Origin: Caryophanales bacterium UBA2753
GTDB lineage: Bacteria > Bacillota_I > Bacilli_A > RFN20 > CAG-826
Reading direction: 5' to 3'
Assembly: GCA_002353275.1 (NCBI GenBank)
Contig: DEJH01000026.1
Span: 2,610-66,609, forward strand
Length of the DNA: 64,000 nucleotides
In this document: positions 45,658-55,700 of the stretch, one piece after another
Position numbering within the stretch: position 1 is the stretch's first letter
How the letters are laid out: each line of letters begins with the position of its first letter
Notes under the pieces: generated by a model
The model's database searches: none
What the model was told of the DNA's origin: nothing
The model's input: only the letters and a program-made list of their open reading frames with translations
Translations under genes and position numbers: made by a program

Positions 45658-47007
45658 ATGAAAAAGATTGCTTCGATTCTTACAAATAAAGAAATAATGA
45701 ACCGTATTTTGTTCACGGTTCTCATTCTCTTTATCTTCCGTATCGGAGCACAGATAACAGTCCCAGGTGTTAATCCTGAGGGTCTTGAAGAATACCTCAA
45801 CTCCGGGTCTGCTTTATCACTTATGAATATGTTAGGTGGTGGAACGTTACAAACGTTCTCCATCTTCGCCCTCGGCGTCTCTCCATACATCACTGCACAA
45901 ATTATTGTTCAGTTATTATCCACCGATGTATTACCAGCTCTTAGTGAGCTAAGACGTCAAGGTCAATACGGAAGAAAGAAAATGGAATACGCGACTAGAT
46001 ACCTCACCTTATTACTTGGTGCGGTTCAAGCGTACGGTATCATTAAAACAATTGAAAATACACCTGAGGTGTCACTCAACCTTCAAGGTGGCTGGTTAAC
46101 TTACTTATATATCATTATCGTAATGTTAGCGGGCACAATGATTGTTATGTGGTTAGGAGACCAAATCTCCGTTAAAGGTATCGGAAATGGTATTTCTATG
46201 ATCATTTTCGCGGGTATTGTTTGTTCTTTACCAAATCAATTCGCTCACGCCTTTACTACCTATATCTCTACGACAGCTGGTTCTCCAGAGAACTTAGTTA
46301 TCGCTGGTGTATTCAAATTCATATTATATGTCCTAGCATATCTCGTTATTATTAGCTTCGTTACATTCATTGAATTATCACAACGTAAAATCCCTATTCA
46401 AAATAGTGGTAAGAGTGGTGGTCAATCTCAAGGAATGTCTAAAGCAAGTTTCTTACCAATTAAAATCAATAGCGCTGGCGTTATTCCTGTAATCTTCGCT
46501 AGCTCACTAATGATGGCACCAAGTGTAATTGCTGCCTTTATCGACAGTAATTCATCTAATGCTTATTGGTTAAAGATCTTCTCAACGAGTGAGATGTATA
46601 ATATGGGCTCTTGGTCTATGCCTTGGGGATTACTCATCTATATCGTACTCACCGTCGCATTTACTTTCTTCTATGCAAATCTTCAAATTGATCCGCAACA
46701 AATGGCGGAAAATTTCCAAAAAAATGGTTCCTATATTCCAGGAATTAAACCTGGTATTGAAACCGAAAGATACATTAGACGTGTCTTAAATAGAGTGACT
46801 TGTATCGGAGCTATTGCTCTTGTAATCATCGCTTCACTCCCATCAATCCTCACATTAAGTGGAGTCTTTGGTGGAGACAATTCCTTAGTTTTAGGTGGAA
46901 CTGGAATGATCATCGTCGTCGGTGTGTGTCTTGAACTTAATAATCAAATCGATGGTTTACTCGCTGGTAAATCATTCGACGAAGTTGTCGCTTCAGGAGG
47001 TCGTTAA
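45658..47007 (+). CDS. secY: Protein translocase subunit SecY
   Basis: 449 residues with ten hydrophobic helices. Conserved segments: FRIGAQITVPGVNPE, the plug/SecA-contact region ALGVSPYITAQIIVQLL, RRQGQYGRKK and VPQ-type loop RKIPIQ. Inner-membrane channel for secreted proteins such as the nucleases here. Overlap-free, 2 bases after rplO. Confidence 0.97.
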   Translation: MKKIASILTNKEIMNRILFTVLILFIFRIGAQITVPGVNPEGLEEYLNSGSALSLMNMLGGGTLQTFSIFALGVSPYITAQIIVQLLSTDVLPALSELRRQGQYGRKKMEYATRYLTLLLGAVQAYGIIKTIENTPEVSLNLQGGWLTYLYIIIVMLAGTMIVMWLGDQISVKGIGNGISMIIFAGIVCSLPNQFAHAFTTYISTTAGSPENLVIAGVFKFILYVLAYLVIISFVTFIELSQRKIPIQNSGKSGGQSQGMSKASFLPIKINSAGVIPVIFASSLMMAPSVIAAFIDSNSSNAYWLKIFSTSEMYNMGSWSMPWGLLIYIVLTVAFTFFYANLQIDPQQMAENFQKNGSYIPGIKPGIETERYIRRVLNRVTCIGAIALVIIASLPSILTLSGVFGGDNSLVLGGTGMIIVVGVCLELNNQIDGLLAGKSFDEVVASGGR

Positions 47008-47009
47008 TC

Positions 47010-47660
47010 ATGAAAAAGAATATCATCCTTATGGGCCCACCAGGGGCAGGCAAGGGAACTCTTGCCAAACAACTTAAAGAAAGCTTGTCTCTCGTTCATA
47101 TCTCTACTGGTGATATGTTTAGAGATGCAATAAAAGCCCAGACTGAACTCGGCAAACTCGCTCAAAGTTATATCAATAAAGGTGACTTAGTCCCTGATGA
47201 TGTGACCATTGGGTTAGTCAAAGAAAGACTCAGTCAAAAAGATTGTGAAGGTGGATTCCTTTTAGATGGTTTCCCTAGAACTCTTCCTCAAGCAGAGGCT
47301 CTTAGTGAAATCACCAAAGAAATTAACCGTCCAATCGATGTTGTCGTCAATCTCGATTGTGACAACGAAGAACTTGTAAGACGTATTTCAGGTCGTCGCG
47401 TTTGTAAAAATTGTGGCGCTCCATATCACATCGTCACCATGAAACCAAAAGTGGAAGGTGTCTGTGATTTATGTGGGGGACCACTCTATCAAAGAAAAGA
47501 CGACAACGAAGAAGCTCTTAAAGTTCGATTAGAACACTATGTTTCCGAAACTAAACCATTGTTAGATTATTACGATAAACTTGGTTTACTCGAATCTTTC
47601 AATTCTTTAGTTGGAAAAGAAGTGTTATTCGATGAAGTTACTTCATTTCTATCAAAATAA
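47010..47660 (+). CDS. adk: Adenylate kinase
   Basis: 216 residues; P-loop GPPGAGKGT, STGDMFRDA, DGFPRTLPQAE, and the LID with four zinc cysteines (CKNCGAPYH ... CDLCGG), the Gram-positive form. Balances adenine nucleotides. Follows secY by 2 bases. Confidence 0.97.
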   Translation: MKKNIILMGPPGAGKGTLAKQLKESLSLVHISTGDMFRDAIKAQTELGKLAQSYINKGDLVPDDVTIGLVKERLSQKDCEGGFLLDGFPRTLPQAEALSEITKEINRPIDVVVNLDCDNEELVRRISGRRVCKNCGAPYHIVTMKPKVEGVCDLCGGPLYQRKDDNEEALKVRLEHYVSETKPLLDYYDKLGLLESFNSLVGKEVLFDEVTSFLSK

Positions 47661-47662
47661 TT

Positions 47663-48424
47663 ATGGTAATCGTTAAATCTCCACGTGAAATTGCATTAAT
47701 GAAAGAAGCTGGCCGAGTGGTTGGTCTCGTCTTCAAAACTCTTGAAGAAAAGATTCATCCAGGAATGTCGACTTTAGATATTGATGCGATTGTTGAAAAA
47801 GTAATGCTTGATAACGACTGCATTCCTAGTGAGAAAGGATATTATGACTATCCCGCTAGTAGTTGTGTCTCAGTTAACGAAGTATTAGTACATGGGATTC
47901 CTTCTTCCAAAAGAATTCTTAAAGAAGGGGATATCGTAAGCGTGGATATTGTTGCGACCTATAAAGGCTATATGGCAGACGCGTGTCGTACTTATAAAGT
48001 CGGCACGGTCTCCGAAAGAGCCGATCGTCTCGTCAGAGTCACAAAAGAAGCGTTCTTTGAATCTCTTAAATACGTGAAAGCTGGTAATCACATCGGAGAT
48101 ATCTCTCATGCGGTTCAAACTTACGTTGAGAAACATGGATATAACGTTTCTAGAGACTATACTGGTCACGGAATAGGTTCACATATGCATGAAGATCCTT
48201 CCATTCCAAATTATGGAAAAGAAGGAACTGGAGTCAAATTAACTCCAGGGATGACAATCTGCATTGAACCGATGGTCCTTGAAGGTAGAAAAGAGACGAG
48301 AGTCCTTCCAGATGGTTGGACAGCAGTGAGTAAAGATGGGAAATTAACTGCCCATTATGAAAACACTGTGGTCGTAAAAGAAGATGGTTATGAAATTATT
48401 ACAATGTACGAAGGAGAAGAATAA
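47663..48424 (+). CDS. map: Methionine aminopeptidase, type I
   Basis: 253 residues. Metal ligands: aspartates in SVDIVATYKGYMADACRT, histidine in GHGIGSHMHEDP, glutamates in CIEPMVLEG and HYENTVVV. Removes initiator methionine. Normal length; 2 bases after adk. Confidence 0.96.
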   Translation: MVIVKSPREIALMKEAGRVVGLVFKTLEEKIHPGMSTLDIDAIVEKVMLDNDCIPSEKGYYDYPASSCVSVNEVLVHGIPSSKRILKEGDIVSVDIVATYKGYMADACRTYKVGTVSERADRLVRVTKEAFFESLKYVKAGNHIGDISHAVQTYVEKHGYNVSRDYTGHGIGSHMHEDPSIPNYGKEGTGVKLTPGMTICIEPMVLEGRKETRVLPDGWTAVSKDGKLTAHYENTVVVKEDGYEIITMYEGEE

Positions 48425-48427
48425 ATA

Positions 48428-48646
48428 ATGTCTAAAGCAGATGTCATCGAAGTCCAGGCGGTCGTTACGGAAACATTACCAAACGCGATGTTCCGTGTAA
48501 AACTTGAAAACGACATGGTAATCTTGGCTACCGTTTCTGGTAAAATCCGAATGAATTACATTCGCATTCTTCCAGGTGATAAAGTTACCGTAGAAATCTC
48601 GCCTTATGATTTAACACGGGGCCGTATAACATTCAGGTTCAAATAG
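48428..48646 (+). CDS. infA: Translation initiation factor IF-1
   Basis: 72 residues, OB fold with [16 protein letters not shown] and [15 protein letters not shown] and the C-terminal [12 protein letters not shown]. Normal. Confidence 0.97.
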   Translation: MSKADVIEVQAVVTETLPNAMFRVKLENDMVILATVSGKIRMNYIRILPGDKVTVEISPYDLTRGRITFRFK

Positions 48647-48680
48647 TCCTGAGACAAAACTATTTTAGGAGGTATATTTT

Positions 48681-48794
48681 ATGAAAGTCAGACCTTCAGT
48701 CAAACCTATTTGCTCAAAGTGCAGAGTCATCAAACGTCATGGCAAAGTCATGGTCATTTGCTCTGATCCAAAGCACAAGCAAAGACAAGGTTAA
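48681..48794 (+). CDS. rpmJ: 50S ribosomal protein L36 (bL36)
   Basis: 37 residues, [20 protein letters not shown] then [13 protein letters not shown]; zinc ligands are the C-x2-C pair, a further C and the H. Ribosome site AGGAGG lies 9 bases upstream of the ATG. Standard length. Confidence 0.97.
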   Translation: MKVRPSVKPICSKCRVIKRHGKVMVICSDPKHKQRQG

Positions 48795-48812
48795 TAAGGA
48801 GGAAGTTGAAAT

Positions 48813-49187
48813 ATGGCACGTATTGTTGGTGTTGATATTCCAAACGATAAGCAAGTCGCGTTCTCTCTTACCTATATCTATGGTATTGGAAGAACCACTG
48901 CTAGAAAAATTTGCGAAGCCGCAAAAGTTGATCCAGCTATCCGCGTAAAAGATCTCTCTGATGATCAAATGAACGCGATTCGTAGCGAAGTGAGCAAACT
49001 CAAAGTCGAAGGAGATCTTCGTAGAGAAGTTGCTCTCAATATTAAAAGACTTACTGAAATCGGTTGTTACCGTGGTATTAGACATAAGAAAGGCTTACCA
49101 GTCCGTGGTCAAAAGACTAAGACTAACGCCAGAACTCGTAAAGGTCCACGTAAGACAATCGCTAATAAGAAAGTCGCACCTAAATAG
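48813..49187 (+). CDS. rpsM: 30S ribosomal protein S13 (uS13)
   Basis: 124 residues; [29 protein letters not shown] and [22 protein letters not shown]. Normal length. Contacts P-site tRNA and L5. Confidence 0.97.
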   Translation: MARIVGVDIPNDKQVAFSLTYIYGIGRTTARKICEAAKVDPAIRVKDLSDDQMNAIRSEVSKLKVEGDLRREVALNIKRLTEIGCYRGIRHKKGLPVRGQKTKTNARTRKGPRKTIANKKVAPK

Positions 49188-49213
49188 GGTTTAGTGAAAG
49201 GAGAAAATAAGTT

Positions 49214-49603
49214 ATGGCTAAAAGTACAACTACACGTAAAAAGAAAGTCAAACGTTCTTTTACTAAAGGCGTGGCTCACATTCATTCAACCTTTAATAAC
49301 ACAATCGTCACCATTACCGATGCTCAAGGTAACGCAATTGCCTGGAGTAGCGCTGGTGCATTAGGTTTCAAAGGTGCAAAGAAATCCACTCCATTTGCCG
49401 CTCAACAAGCTGCTGAAGCTGCTGCTAAGAGCGCTTATGATCAAGGTATCCGTCAAGTTGACGTTGATGTTAAAGGTCCAGGCCCAGGAAGAGAAGGAGC
49501 TATCCGTTCTCTCGCCGTTAGTGGTTTACAAGTGTTAAGTATCGTTGATACTACACCAATCCCACATAATGGTTGCCGTCCACCAAAACGTCCACGTGGT
49601 TAA
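49214..49603 (+). CDS. rpsK: 30S ribosomal protein S11 (uS11)
   Basis: 129 residues; [32 protein letters not shown] and the C-terminal [13 protein letters not shown]. Normal length. Ribosome site AAAGGAG. Confidence 0.97.
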   Translation: MAKSTTTRKKKVKRSFTKGVAHIHSTFNNTIVTITDAQGNAIAWSSAGALGFKGAKKSTPFAAQQAAEAAAKSAYDQGIRQVDVDVKGPGPGREGAIRSLAVSGLQVLSIVDTTPIPHNGCRPPKRPRG

Positions 49604-49620
49604 TTTAGGAGGAAAACACA

Positions 49621-50586
49621 ATGAAAATCGCTAATCCTTTTGAAAGATTTGGGATTACCCAAGCCGATTATGATGGTAACGAAAATTATGGTCGTTTCAT
49701 CATTGAACCACTTGAAAGAGGTTTTGGTTTAACCCTTGGTAATGCATTAAGAAGAGTTCTTCTTTCTGCTCTTCCAGGTGCTTCAGTTTATGCAATTGAA
49801 GTCGAAGGAGCTCAACATGAATTCTCTGCACTCCCAGGAGTTGAAGAAGACGTTACTTCTATCATCTTAAATTTAAAAGACTTAGTCTTAAAAATTGATG
49901 ATGAAGATAACGCAAATAAGAGACTTGAAATCAATGTCGAAGGACCAAAAGTGGTCACCGGAGCAGACATCGTTTGCCCAACTGGTGTCACTGTCGTCAA
50001 TAAAGAAGTCGAACTTGCTCACGTTAGTGAAGGCGGCTCTTTACATATCGTCTTACATGCTCGTAATGGTAGAGGATATGTTACTGGAGAACAAAATAAA
50101 GTCTTACACCCTAACTTCCCAGTTGGAGTTATCGCTACAGATAGTAACTATTCCCCAGTTAGAAAAACAAATTACATCGTTGACAACACTCGTGTTGGTC
50201 ACGATTCAAAATTTGATAAGCTCACTCTTGAAGTTTGGACCGATGGTTCAATTCTTCCTCAAGAAGCAGTTGTCTGGGCTGCTGAATTATTAATTAAGCA
50301 CTTAGAAAAATTCCTTAATCTTGCGGAAATTACTCAAGACATCAATATTGAGAAAGAAGAAGTTAAAGTCGAAGAAAATAAATACGAGAATATCACTATT
50401 GAAGATCTCGATTTATCTGTCAGAAGCTATAACTGCTTGAAGAGAGCACAAATCTCCACTGTTCTTGAATTAACCGAGAAGAGTGAAGATGACATGATGA
50501 AAGTCAAAAATCTCGGTAAGAAATCCTTAAAAGAAATTAAGGAAAAACTTGCTTCGATTGGTTTATCATTCAAGGATTTCGAATAA
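49621..50586 (+). CDS. rpoA: DNA-directed RNA polymerase alpha subunit
   Basis: 321 residues. The N-terminal assembly domain contains [26 protein letters not shown]-type sequence (here [10 protein letters not shown]); the C-terminal domain (~255-321) has the UP-element/activator-contact helices ([33 protein letters not shown]). Normal length for Bacillota (~314). Confidence 0.97.
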   Translation: [321 protein letters not shown]

Positions 50587-50604
50587 TTTAGGAGGAAATG
50601 TATT

Positions 50605-51006
50605 ATGCCAGCACAAGGTCGTAAAAATGTACATGGTAAAACCGGTGTTAGATTTAAAGCCGCCTATACCAAAAGTAAATATGAAAACATGCTTCGTAAT
50701 GTCGTTACCGATTTAATCATTCATGAATCCGTAAAAGTGACAGAAGCAGTTGCTAGAGATGTCGTTAAAGAAGCCGATAGATTAGTTTCTTTAACAAAAA
50801 AAGAAGATGTTATGAACGCCAAAAGACAAGCTAGTAGATTCGTTAGAAATATCGAAGCTAGTGAAGGAGTCAGTGCGTTAGATAAACTCTTCAACGTTAT
50901 CGGACCAAAATTTAAGAGCCGTAATGGTGGTTACACCCGTAGATTAAAACTTGAAAATAGACGTGGTGATGACGCCCCAGTCGTCTTAGTTACTTGGGTC
51001 GAATAA
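50605..51006 (+). CDS. rplQ: 50S ribosomal protein L17 (bL17)
   Basis: 133 residues, a little longer than the usual ~117-127. GRKNVHGKTGVRFKAAYTKSKYENMLRN and NGGYTRRLKLENRRGDDAP are recognisable. Last gene of the super-operon; a strong terminator follows at 51028. The usual Bacillota downstream genes (ecfA, truA, rplM, rpsI) are absent. Confidence 0.95.
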   Translation: MPAQGRKNVHGKTGVRFKAAYTKSKYENMLRNVVTDLIIHESVKVTEAVARDVVKEADRLVSLTKKEDVMNAKRQASRFVRNIEASEGVSALDKLFNVIGPKFKSRNGGYTRRLKLENRRGDDAPVVLVTWVE

Positions 51007-51027
51007 TTGATCTCAAAAAATAAATTA

Positions 51028-51049
51028 GGAGTAGCAATACTCCTTTTTT
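51028..51049 (+). terminator. Terminator of the ribosomal super-operon
   Basis: Arms GGAGTA (51028-51033) and TACTCC (51038-51043), GCAA tetraloop, then T6. Confidence 0.9.
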
Positions 51050-51051
51050 GT

Positions 51052-51080
51052 TTGACATCACTATACGTGGGTGTTAATTT
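51052..51080 (+). promoter_or_regulatory. Promoter of the hydrolase-glycosyltransferase gene
   Basis: TTGACA (51052-51057) with a weak -10, TAATTT (51075-51080), 17 bases away. The ATG (51091) follows after 10 bases with no ribosome site, so the leader is very short or absent. Confidence 0.55.
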
Positions 51081-51090
51081 TTAATTAAAT

Positions 51091-53040
51091 ATGATTAGTG
51101 AACATAAAGCGATAAGAGACTATACCTCATATAGCTATGAAATAGACCATAACCCATATCAGATTCATTCATATAATGAAAAAGGACATAACGGCAAAGT
51201 AATTGTTTTCCCTGTTTTCCATTATGAAGGAGATAAACAATATTTTGATTTATTAAATCCTCTTTTAAAACAAGACTACCATATCGTCACTATTAAATTT
51301 ATTAATAAGGGCGATCGAGTTCTTTTCTTTAATTATTATGCAAATATCTTTACTCGAATTTTAAATTTCATCTTTAAAGAAGAAATCATCAAAGAACAAG
51401 AAGAATTCATCGTCATGGGTTTTGGAGTTGGAGCGTTATTATCTTCTTATTTACAAAATTCTTCATATAACGAAAAGATCAAGAAGATGATTTTAATCTC
51501 CCCACTTAATAAATATAAAGATGAATATATGATTTCTCATGACATCTTTAAATTTAAGATTCCTACTTATATCTTTTTTGGCCAACTCGATAAAGTTGTT
51601 AATGTTGAATCTCGATATGCGATGTTTGAAAAAGGACATCTAAATAAAAATGTTAAATTCTTCTCTTATCCAATTACAGGACACTTCTTATATTATGAAC
51701 ACAAATTATCAAGAGATCTTGAAGAGAGCTATCGAGAAAATTTCTATGATTTGATCTTAGGGGAAAGTAGTCGATATAAAACAAGTTATCTTCCAGATGA
51801 AATTGAATATAATGAACTATTCTTTTCTCATTTAAATTCTGCTTTATTAGATAAACCTTTACCAAAAAGGATTGGTTTATTAACTGATGTCTTTCCATTA
51901 TTCACTAATGGGGTATCCACTGTCGTTAATCTATTACAAAAAGAATTAACAAAATTAGGATATGAAACATATATCATCGCGTTATGGGATAAAAATGTAA
52001 ATATTGGTCAATTACCTAAAGAATATATTCCAGTATTTGGCTCTCCTGCTCGACTCATAAAAGGACATAAAGAATTACATCTATTAAAGAGTTTCTCTTT
52101 CCAAAGAAATGCAAAAATGCTTTCTATTTTTGGATTTGATTATCTCCATTTGCACACCGAATATTCAATGAGTCAAACCGCTTTAATGTTAGCCAAATAT
52201 ACTGGCATCAAAATGGTGTATACCTATCACACCTTATGGAAGTTATATTACGAACATCAATTCGGTAAATTAGTGGGTGATGTGACTCATGCTGCCGCTA
52301 AAGAATTATTCTTTAATCGCGTATATAAAGAATGTCCATTAATTATTGTTCCTTCTTATAAGAGTTATGAAATATTAAAAGAAGAAGCCGGAAGTAAAGA
52401 TATCCGTATTTTACCTAGTGCGATTAATATTGAAAGATTCAAAGTCACCAAAGACGATTATCCTCAAATCAACGAATTAATTAAGAAATATGATTTAAAA
52501 GATAAGCATGTTCTTGGCTATGTTGGAAGAGTCTCAATGGAGAAGAATATCTTTGAGACATTAGAATATATCTCTAGAATCAAAAGTGAGATTCATAATC
52601 TCGTCTTTATGATTGTGGGAGTAGGGGATGCGATTAAGGCTATTAAAAAAGAGATTAAGAGATTAGATATTGAAGATAATGTGATCTTTGTTGGACAAGT
52701 AGATAACGACAAACTTAAATATTATTATTCATTATTTGATGTCTTTGTGACTGCTTCTAATTTTGAAACCCAAGGCTTAACTTATTTTGAAGCCGCAACA
52801 ACTGGGACATTAATTCTCGCTAAAAACGATAAGGCTCTTGAAGGAATCTTTAAAGATGGAGTTAACGCCTATATCTATCAAGATTTTGATCAATGGGTGA
52901 ATCGAATCGAAAAAGCATTATTTGAAGATAATCATAAGATAGTAAACGAAGCGAAAAACACGATGAAACAATACGCTCCTGAAAAATGGGCAAACACGAT
53001 GCTATCGTATTATCAAGAACTTAACGACAAAAAGGAGTAG
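51091..53040 (+). CDS. Fusion of an inactive-looking alpha/beta-hydrolase domain and a GT4 glycosyltransferase
   Basis: 649 residues. Residues ~1-225 look like an a/b-hydrolase: KVIVFPVFHYEG, a nucleophile-elbow position reading GFGVGA where GxSxG is expected, then FFGQLDKVV (acid) and ITGHFLYY (histidine). The serine is missing, so hydrolysis is doubtful. Residues ~260-645 are a GT-B glycosyltransferase of the GT4 type (LTDVFPLFTNGVSTVV, YTYHTLWKLY, GYVGRVSMEKNIFETL, FVTASNFETQGLTYFEA), resembling diacylglycerol glucosyltransferases. It probably makes a membrane glycolipid. The role of the hydrolase-like part, perhaps lipid binding, is unknown. Single-gene unit between two terminators. Confidence 0.82.
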   Translation: MISEHKAIRDYTSYSYEIDHNPYQIHSYNEKGHNGKVIVFPVFHYEGDKQYFDLLNPLLKQDYHIVTIKFINKGDRVLFFNYYANIFTRILNFIFKEEIIKEQEEFIVMGFGVGALLSSYLQNSSYNEKIKKMILISPLNKYKDEYMISHDIFKFKIPTYIFFGQLDKVVNVESRYAMFEKGHLNKNVKFFSYPITGHFLYYEHKLSRDLEESYRENFYDLILGESSRYKTSYLPDEIEYNELFFSHLNSALLDKPLPKRIGLLTDVFPLFTNGVSTVVNLLQKELTKLGYETYIIALWDKNVNIGQLPKEYIPVFGSPARLIKGHKELHLLKSFSFQRNAKMLSIFGFDYLHLHTEYSMSQTALMLAKYTGIKMVYTYHTLWKLYYEHQFGKLVGDVTHAAAKELFFNRVYKECPLIIVPSYKSYEILKEEAGSKDIRILPSAINIERFKVTKDDYPQINELIKKYDLKDKHVLGYVGRVSMEKNIFETLEYISRIKSEIHNLVFMIVGVGDAIKAIKKEIKRLDIEDNVIFVGQVDNDKLKYYYSLFDVFVTASNFETQGLTYFEAATTGTLILAKNDKALEGIFKDGVNAYIYQDFDQWVNRIEKALFEDNHKIVNEAKNTMKQYAPEKWANTMLSYYQELNDKKE

Positions 53041-53054
53041 AAATACTCTTTTTT
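53035..53054 (+). terminator. Terminator overlapping the glycosyltransferase stop codon
   Basis: Arms GAGTA (53035-53039) and TACTC (53044-53048), GAAA loop, then T6. The TAG stop (53038-53040) is in the hairpin. Confidence 0.75.
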
Positions 53055-53142
53055 CTTAAAAAAATCACTATTCAATGTCTTTGAGTTATATTAGAATAAA
53101 ACCAAGGATATTTCTTTTAAATACGTTTAAGGAGGATTTTTG

Positions 53143-54351
53143 ATGTCCGAAAAGTACCTAAAAGAATATGAAGTCGGGTATACCCCTAGATTAGTCATGG
53201 AAGAGGCAAGTCGTTGCCTTCTTTGTCATGACGCTCCATGTTCAAAAGCTTGTCCTGCTGGAACAGATCCAGCAAAATTCATTCGTTCTGTACGCTTTAA
53301 AAACGTTAAAGGTGCAGCTGAAACTGTCAGAATTAATAATATCTTAGGAGCTATCTGTGCTCGTGTTTGTCCAACCGAAAGATATTGTCAACAAGGTTGC
53401 TCAAGAAGCGGGATTGATAAACCAATTGATATTGGAAGAATTCAAAGATATGTCACTGATAGTGAAGACGCTCTCAAGATGAATATCTTAGAAGTCAAAC
53501 CAAGAAATGGCAAGAAAGTTGCTGTTATTGGTAGTGGCCCAGCTGGTTTATCAGTTGCGGGTTATCTCGCTATGGAAGGATATGAAGTCAAAGTCTTTGA
53601 AAAAGAAGCAAAGGCTGGAGGCTACTTAAGATATGGCATCCCTGAATATCGTTTACCTTCCTCAGTGGTTGATAAAGAAATTAAACGCATTGAAAAACTC
53701 GGTGTTGTGATTGAATGCAATCATCCAGTTGAAGATGTGAAAGCGCTTAAGAAAGAATTTGACGCAGTGGTTGTCGCTGTTGGTCACTCTAAAGGTAAAG
53801 TCTTACCAATGTTTGCTGGTAAGAGATTTGTGAAGACCGCAGTTGATTTCCTTCACGAAGCTAAGAGAAGAAAAGGAAACATCAAAGTTCCAGAACACGT
53901 TTTAGTTATCGGTGGTGGAGATGTTGCGATGGATACAGTCACTACCCTTAAATTATTAGGTGTTAAACAAGTTACAGATGTTGTTTATGAAACTTTCTCT
54001 GAATTTAAAGCAAGTAAGAAAGAACTTGAAGGAGCACAAAAAGAAGGAGTCTCCATCATTGATGGATATGTCCCAGTGGCTCTTAAAGGTAAGAAAGTGG
54101 TGTTCACTCATCGCTTTGTTCCAGCTAAACTCGAAGTTAAAGCAGATTTAATTATTCTCGCTGTTGGTCAATATACCGAAGCTGGCTTACTTGGCTATGA
54201 AGTTAATAAACTCCAAGAAGTTGAAAAGACTGAACCAGGAGTCTTCGCTTGTGGCGATGTCTCTAAAGGTGGAGAGAAGACAGTTGTCTATGCTGTTAGA
54301 AGCGGTAAAGAAGTCGCTTATGCAGTTAAAAAATATTTAGGAGGTAAATAA
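53143..54351 (+). CDS. preT: NAD-dependent dihydropyrimidine dehydrogenase subunit PreT
   Basis: 402 residues from ATG 53143 behind AAGGAGG (53129-53135). N-terminal double [4Fe-4S] domain ([36 protein letters not shown]), FAD site [14 protein letters not shown](P) site GGGDVAMDT and a second FAD contact [10 protein letters not shown], as in the GltD-like family. With PreA it reduces uracil/thymine (or oxidises the dihydro forms) using NADH. Two bases before preA. Confidence 0.9.
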   Translation: MSEKYLKEYEVGYTPRLVMEEASRCLLCHDAPCSKACPAGTDPAKFIRSVRFKNVKGAAETVRINNILGAICARVCPTERYCQQGCSRSGIDKPIDIGRIQRYVTDSEDALKMNILEVKPRNGKKVAVIGSGPAGLSVAGYLAMEGYEVKVFEKEAKAGGYLRYGIPEYRLPSSVVDKEIKRIEKLGVVIECNHPVEDVKALKKEFDAVVVAVGHSKGKVLPMFAGKRFVKTAVDFLHEAKRRKGNIKVPEHVLVIGGGDVAMDTVTTLKLLGVKQVTDVVYETFSEFKASKKELEGAQKEGVSIIDGYVPVALKGKKVVFTHRFVPAKLEVKADLIILAVGQYTEAGLLGYEVNKLQEVEKTEPGVFACGDVSKGGEKTVVYAVRSGKEVAYAVKKYLGGK

Positions 54352-54353
54352 TC

Positions 54354-55601
54354 ATGGTAAAGAAAGATTTAAGTATCACCTTCTTAGGTGTTAAATTCCC
54401 AAACCCATTCTGTTTATCTTCTTCTCCAGTCGGTAATGACTATGATATGTGTAAGAAGGCATATGATGTCGGTTGGGGTGGTATCGTCTTTAAAACCATC
54501 GGACCTAAATCATATGTGATTAACGAAGTTTCTCCTCGTTTTGACACTCTTTCAAAAGAAGGCGAACCATTTGTTGGCTTTAAAAACATGGAACAAATCG
54601 CTGAGCACTCTTTAGAAGAGAACTTAGCAGATTTGAAGAGATTAAAGAAAGAATATCCTGATAAAGTATTAATCGCCTCCATCATGGGTAATGATGAAGA
54701 AACTTGGGAAGATCTCGCTAGAAAAGTTACTGAAGCAGGAGCGGATATGATTGAAATGAACTTATCCTGTCCTCAAATGACTTCTCACGCGATGGGAAGT
54801 GATGTTGGTTCTAACCCAGAACTTTGTAAGAAATATTGCCAAGCCGTTAAACGTGGTTCTAAACTCCCAATGATGGCAAAGATGACACCAAATATCACTG
54901 ATATGGTGGAAGTCGCTAAAGCGTGTTTAGAAGGTGGAGCGGATGGTATTGCCGCAATTAACACCATTAAATCCATTTGTAATATTGATTTACAAAAGAA
55001 GATTGGTATGCCAATCGTTAACGGAAAATCTGCCATTTCTGGATATTCTGGAAAAGCAGTTAAACCTGTTGCCTTAAGATTCATCCAACAACTCAGAGTT
55101 GGCATTCCAGGAGTGGAAATCTCAGGTATCGGTGGATGTGAAACTTGGGAAGACGCTGCTGAATTCATTTTAGTCGGTGCAAAAACCATTCAAGTTACTA
55201 CCGGAATTATGCAATACGGCTATCGTATCGTTGAAGATATGTGTAATGGCTTAATGCATTATATGGAAGAACAACGTGTTGATTCATTAGAAGAACTTGT
55301 TGGCAAGGCCAATAAAAATATCATTCCAGCTGAAGAACTTGATAGAGATTACATTGTCTATCCTCAAATCGATGAAGATAAATGTGTCGGTTGTGGAAGA
55401 TGCTATATCTCTTGTTATGATGGTGCTCACCAAGCGATGGAATGGGATGAAGATAAACGTAGACCTCATTGCAATCACGACAAATGTGTTGGCTGCTTGC
55501 TCTGTGGACATGTCTGTCCTGTCGGCGCTATTTCTCAAGGTGAAATCGTCTTTAAAAAGACTGCTAAACCTGGAAGAAAGATTAAAGACATCAGACTTTA
55601 A
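54354..55601 (+). CDS. preA: NAD-dependent dihydropyrimidine dehydrogenase subunit PreA
   Basis: 415 residues. FMN barrel ([47 protein letters not shown]) then two ferredoxin motifs ([30 protein letters not shown]). Very close in pattern to E. coli PreA, so the call is firm. It differs strongly from the PreA-like protein at 4218. The insertion sequence starts just after the stop, separating it from a likely original terminator at 57385. Confidence 0.92.
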   Translation: MVKKDLSITFLGVKFPNPFCLSSSPVGNDYDMCKKAYDVGWGGIVFKTIGPKSYVINEVSPRFDTLSKEGEPFVGFKNMEQIAEHSLEENLADLKRLKKEYPDKVLIASIMGNDEETWEDLARKVTEAGADMIEMNLSCPQMTSHAMGSDVGSNPELCKKYCQAVKRGSKLPMMAKMTPNITDMVEVAKACLEGGADGIAAINTIKSICNIDLQKKIGMPIVNGKSAISGYSGKAVKPVALRFIQQLRVGIPGVEISGIGGCETWEDAAEFILVGAKTIQVTTGIMQYGYRIVEDMCNGLMHYMEEQRVDSLEELVGKANKNIIPAEELDRDYIVYPQIDEDKCVGCGRCYISCYDGAHQAMEWDEDKRRPHCNHDKCVGCLLCGHVCPVGAISQGEIVFKKTAKPGRKIKDIRL

Positions 55602-55604
55602 TTA

Positions 55605-55700
55605 TAGTGACATACTACCACCGCTTATAGAAGTGGGGGCTTCTTGCTCGATGACTCTAATGAGCCAAGCATAAACAAGCTATCCGGATGTGTCCCATCC
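55605..55700 (-). ncRNA. Possible TnpB guide RNA (omega/reRNA) region
   Basis: In characterised IS605 elements the TnpB guide RNA is transcribed from the 3' end of tnpB through the right-end hairpin, with the guide taken from the flanking DNA. The same layout holds here: tnpB 3' end, then the hairpin at 55617-55639, then preA sequence as guide. No transcript evidence; placement is by analogy. Confidence 0.4.

Noticed and set aside
54735..54800. Loss of the catalytic cysteine in PreA compared with mammalian dihydropyrimidine dehydrogenase
   Set aside because: The segment MGSDVG matches bacterial PreA as I recall the E. coli sequence, so it is probably normal for the family.
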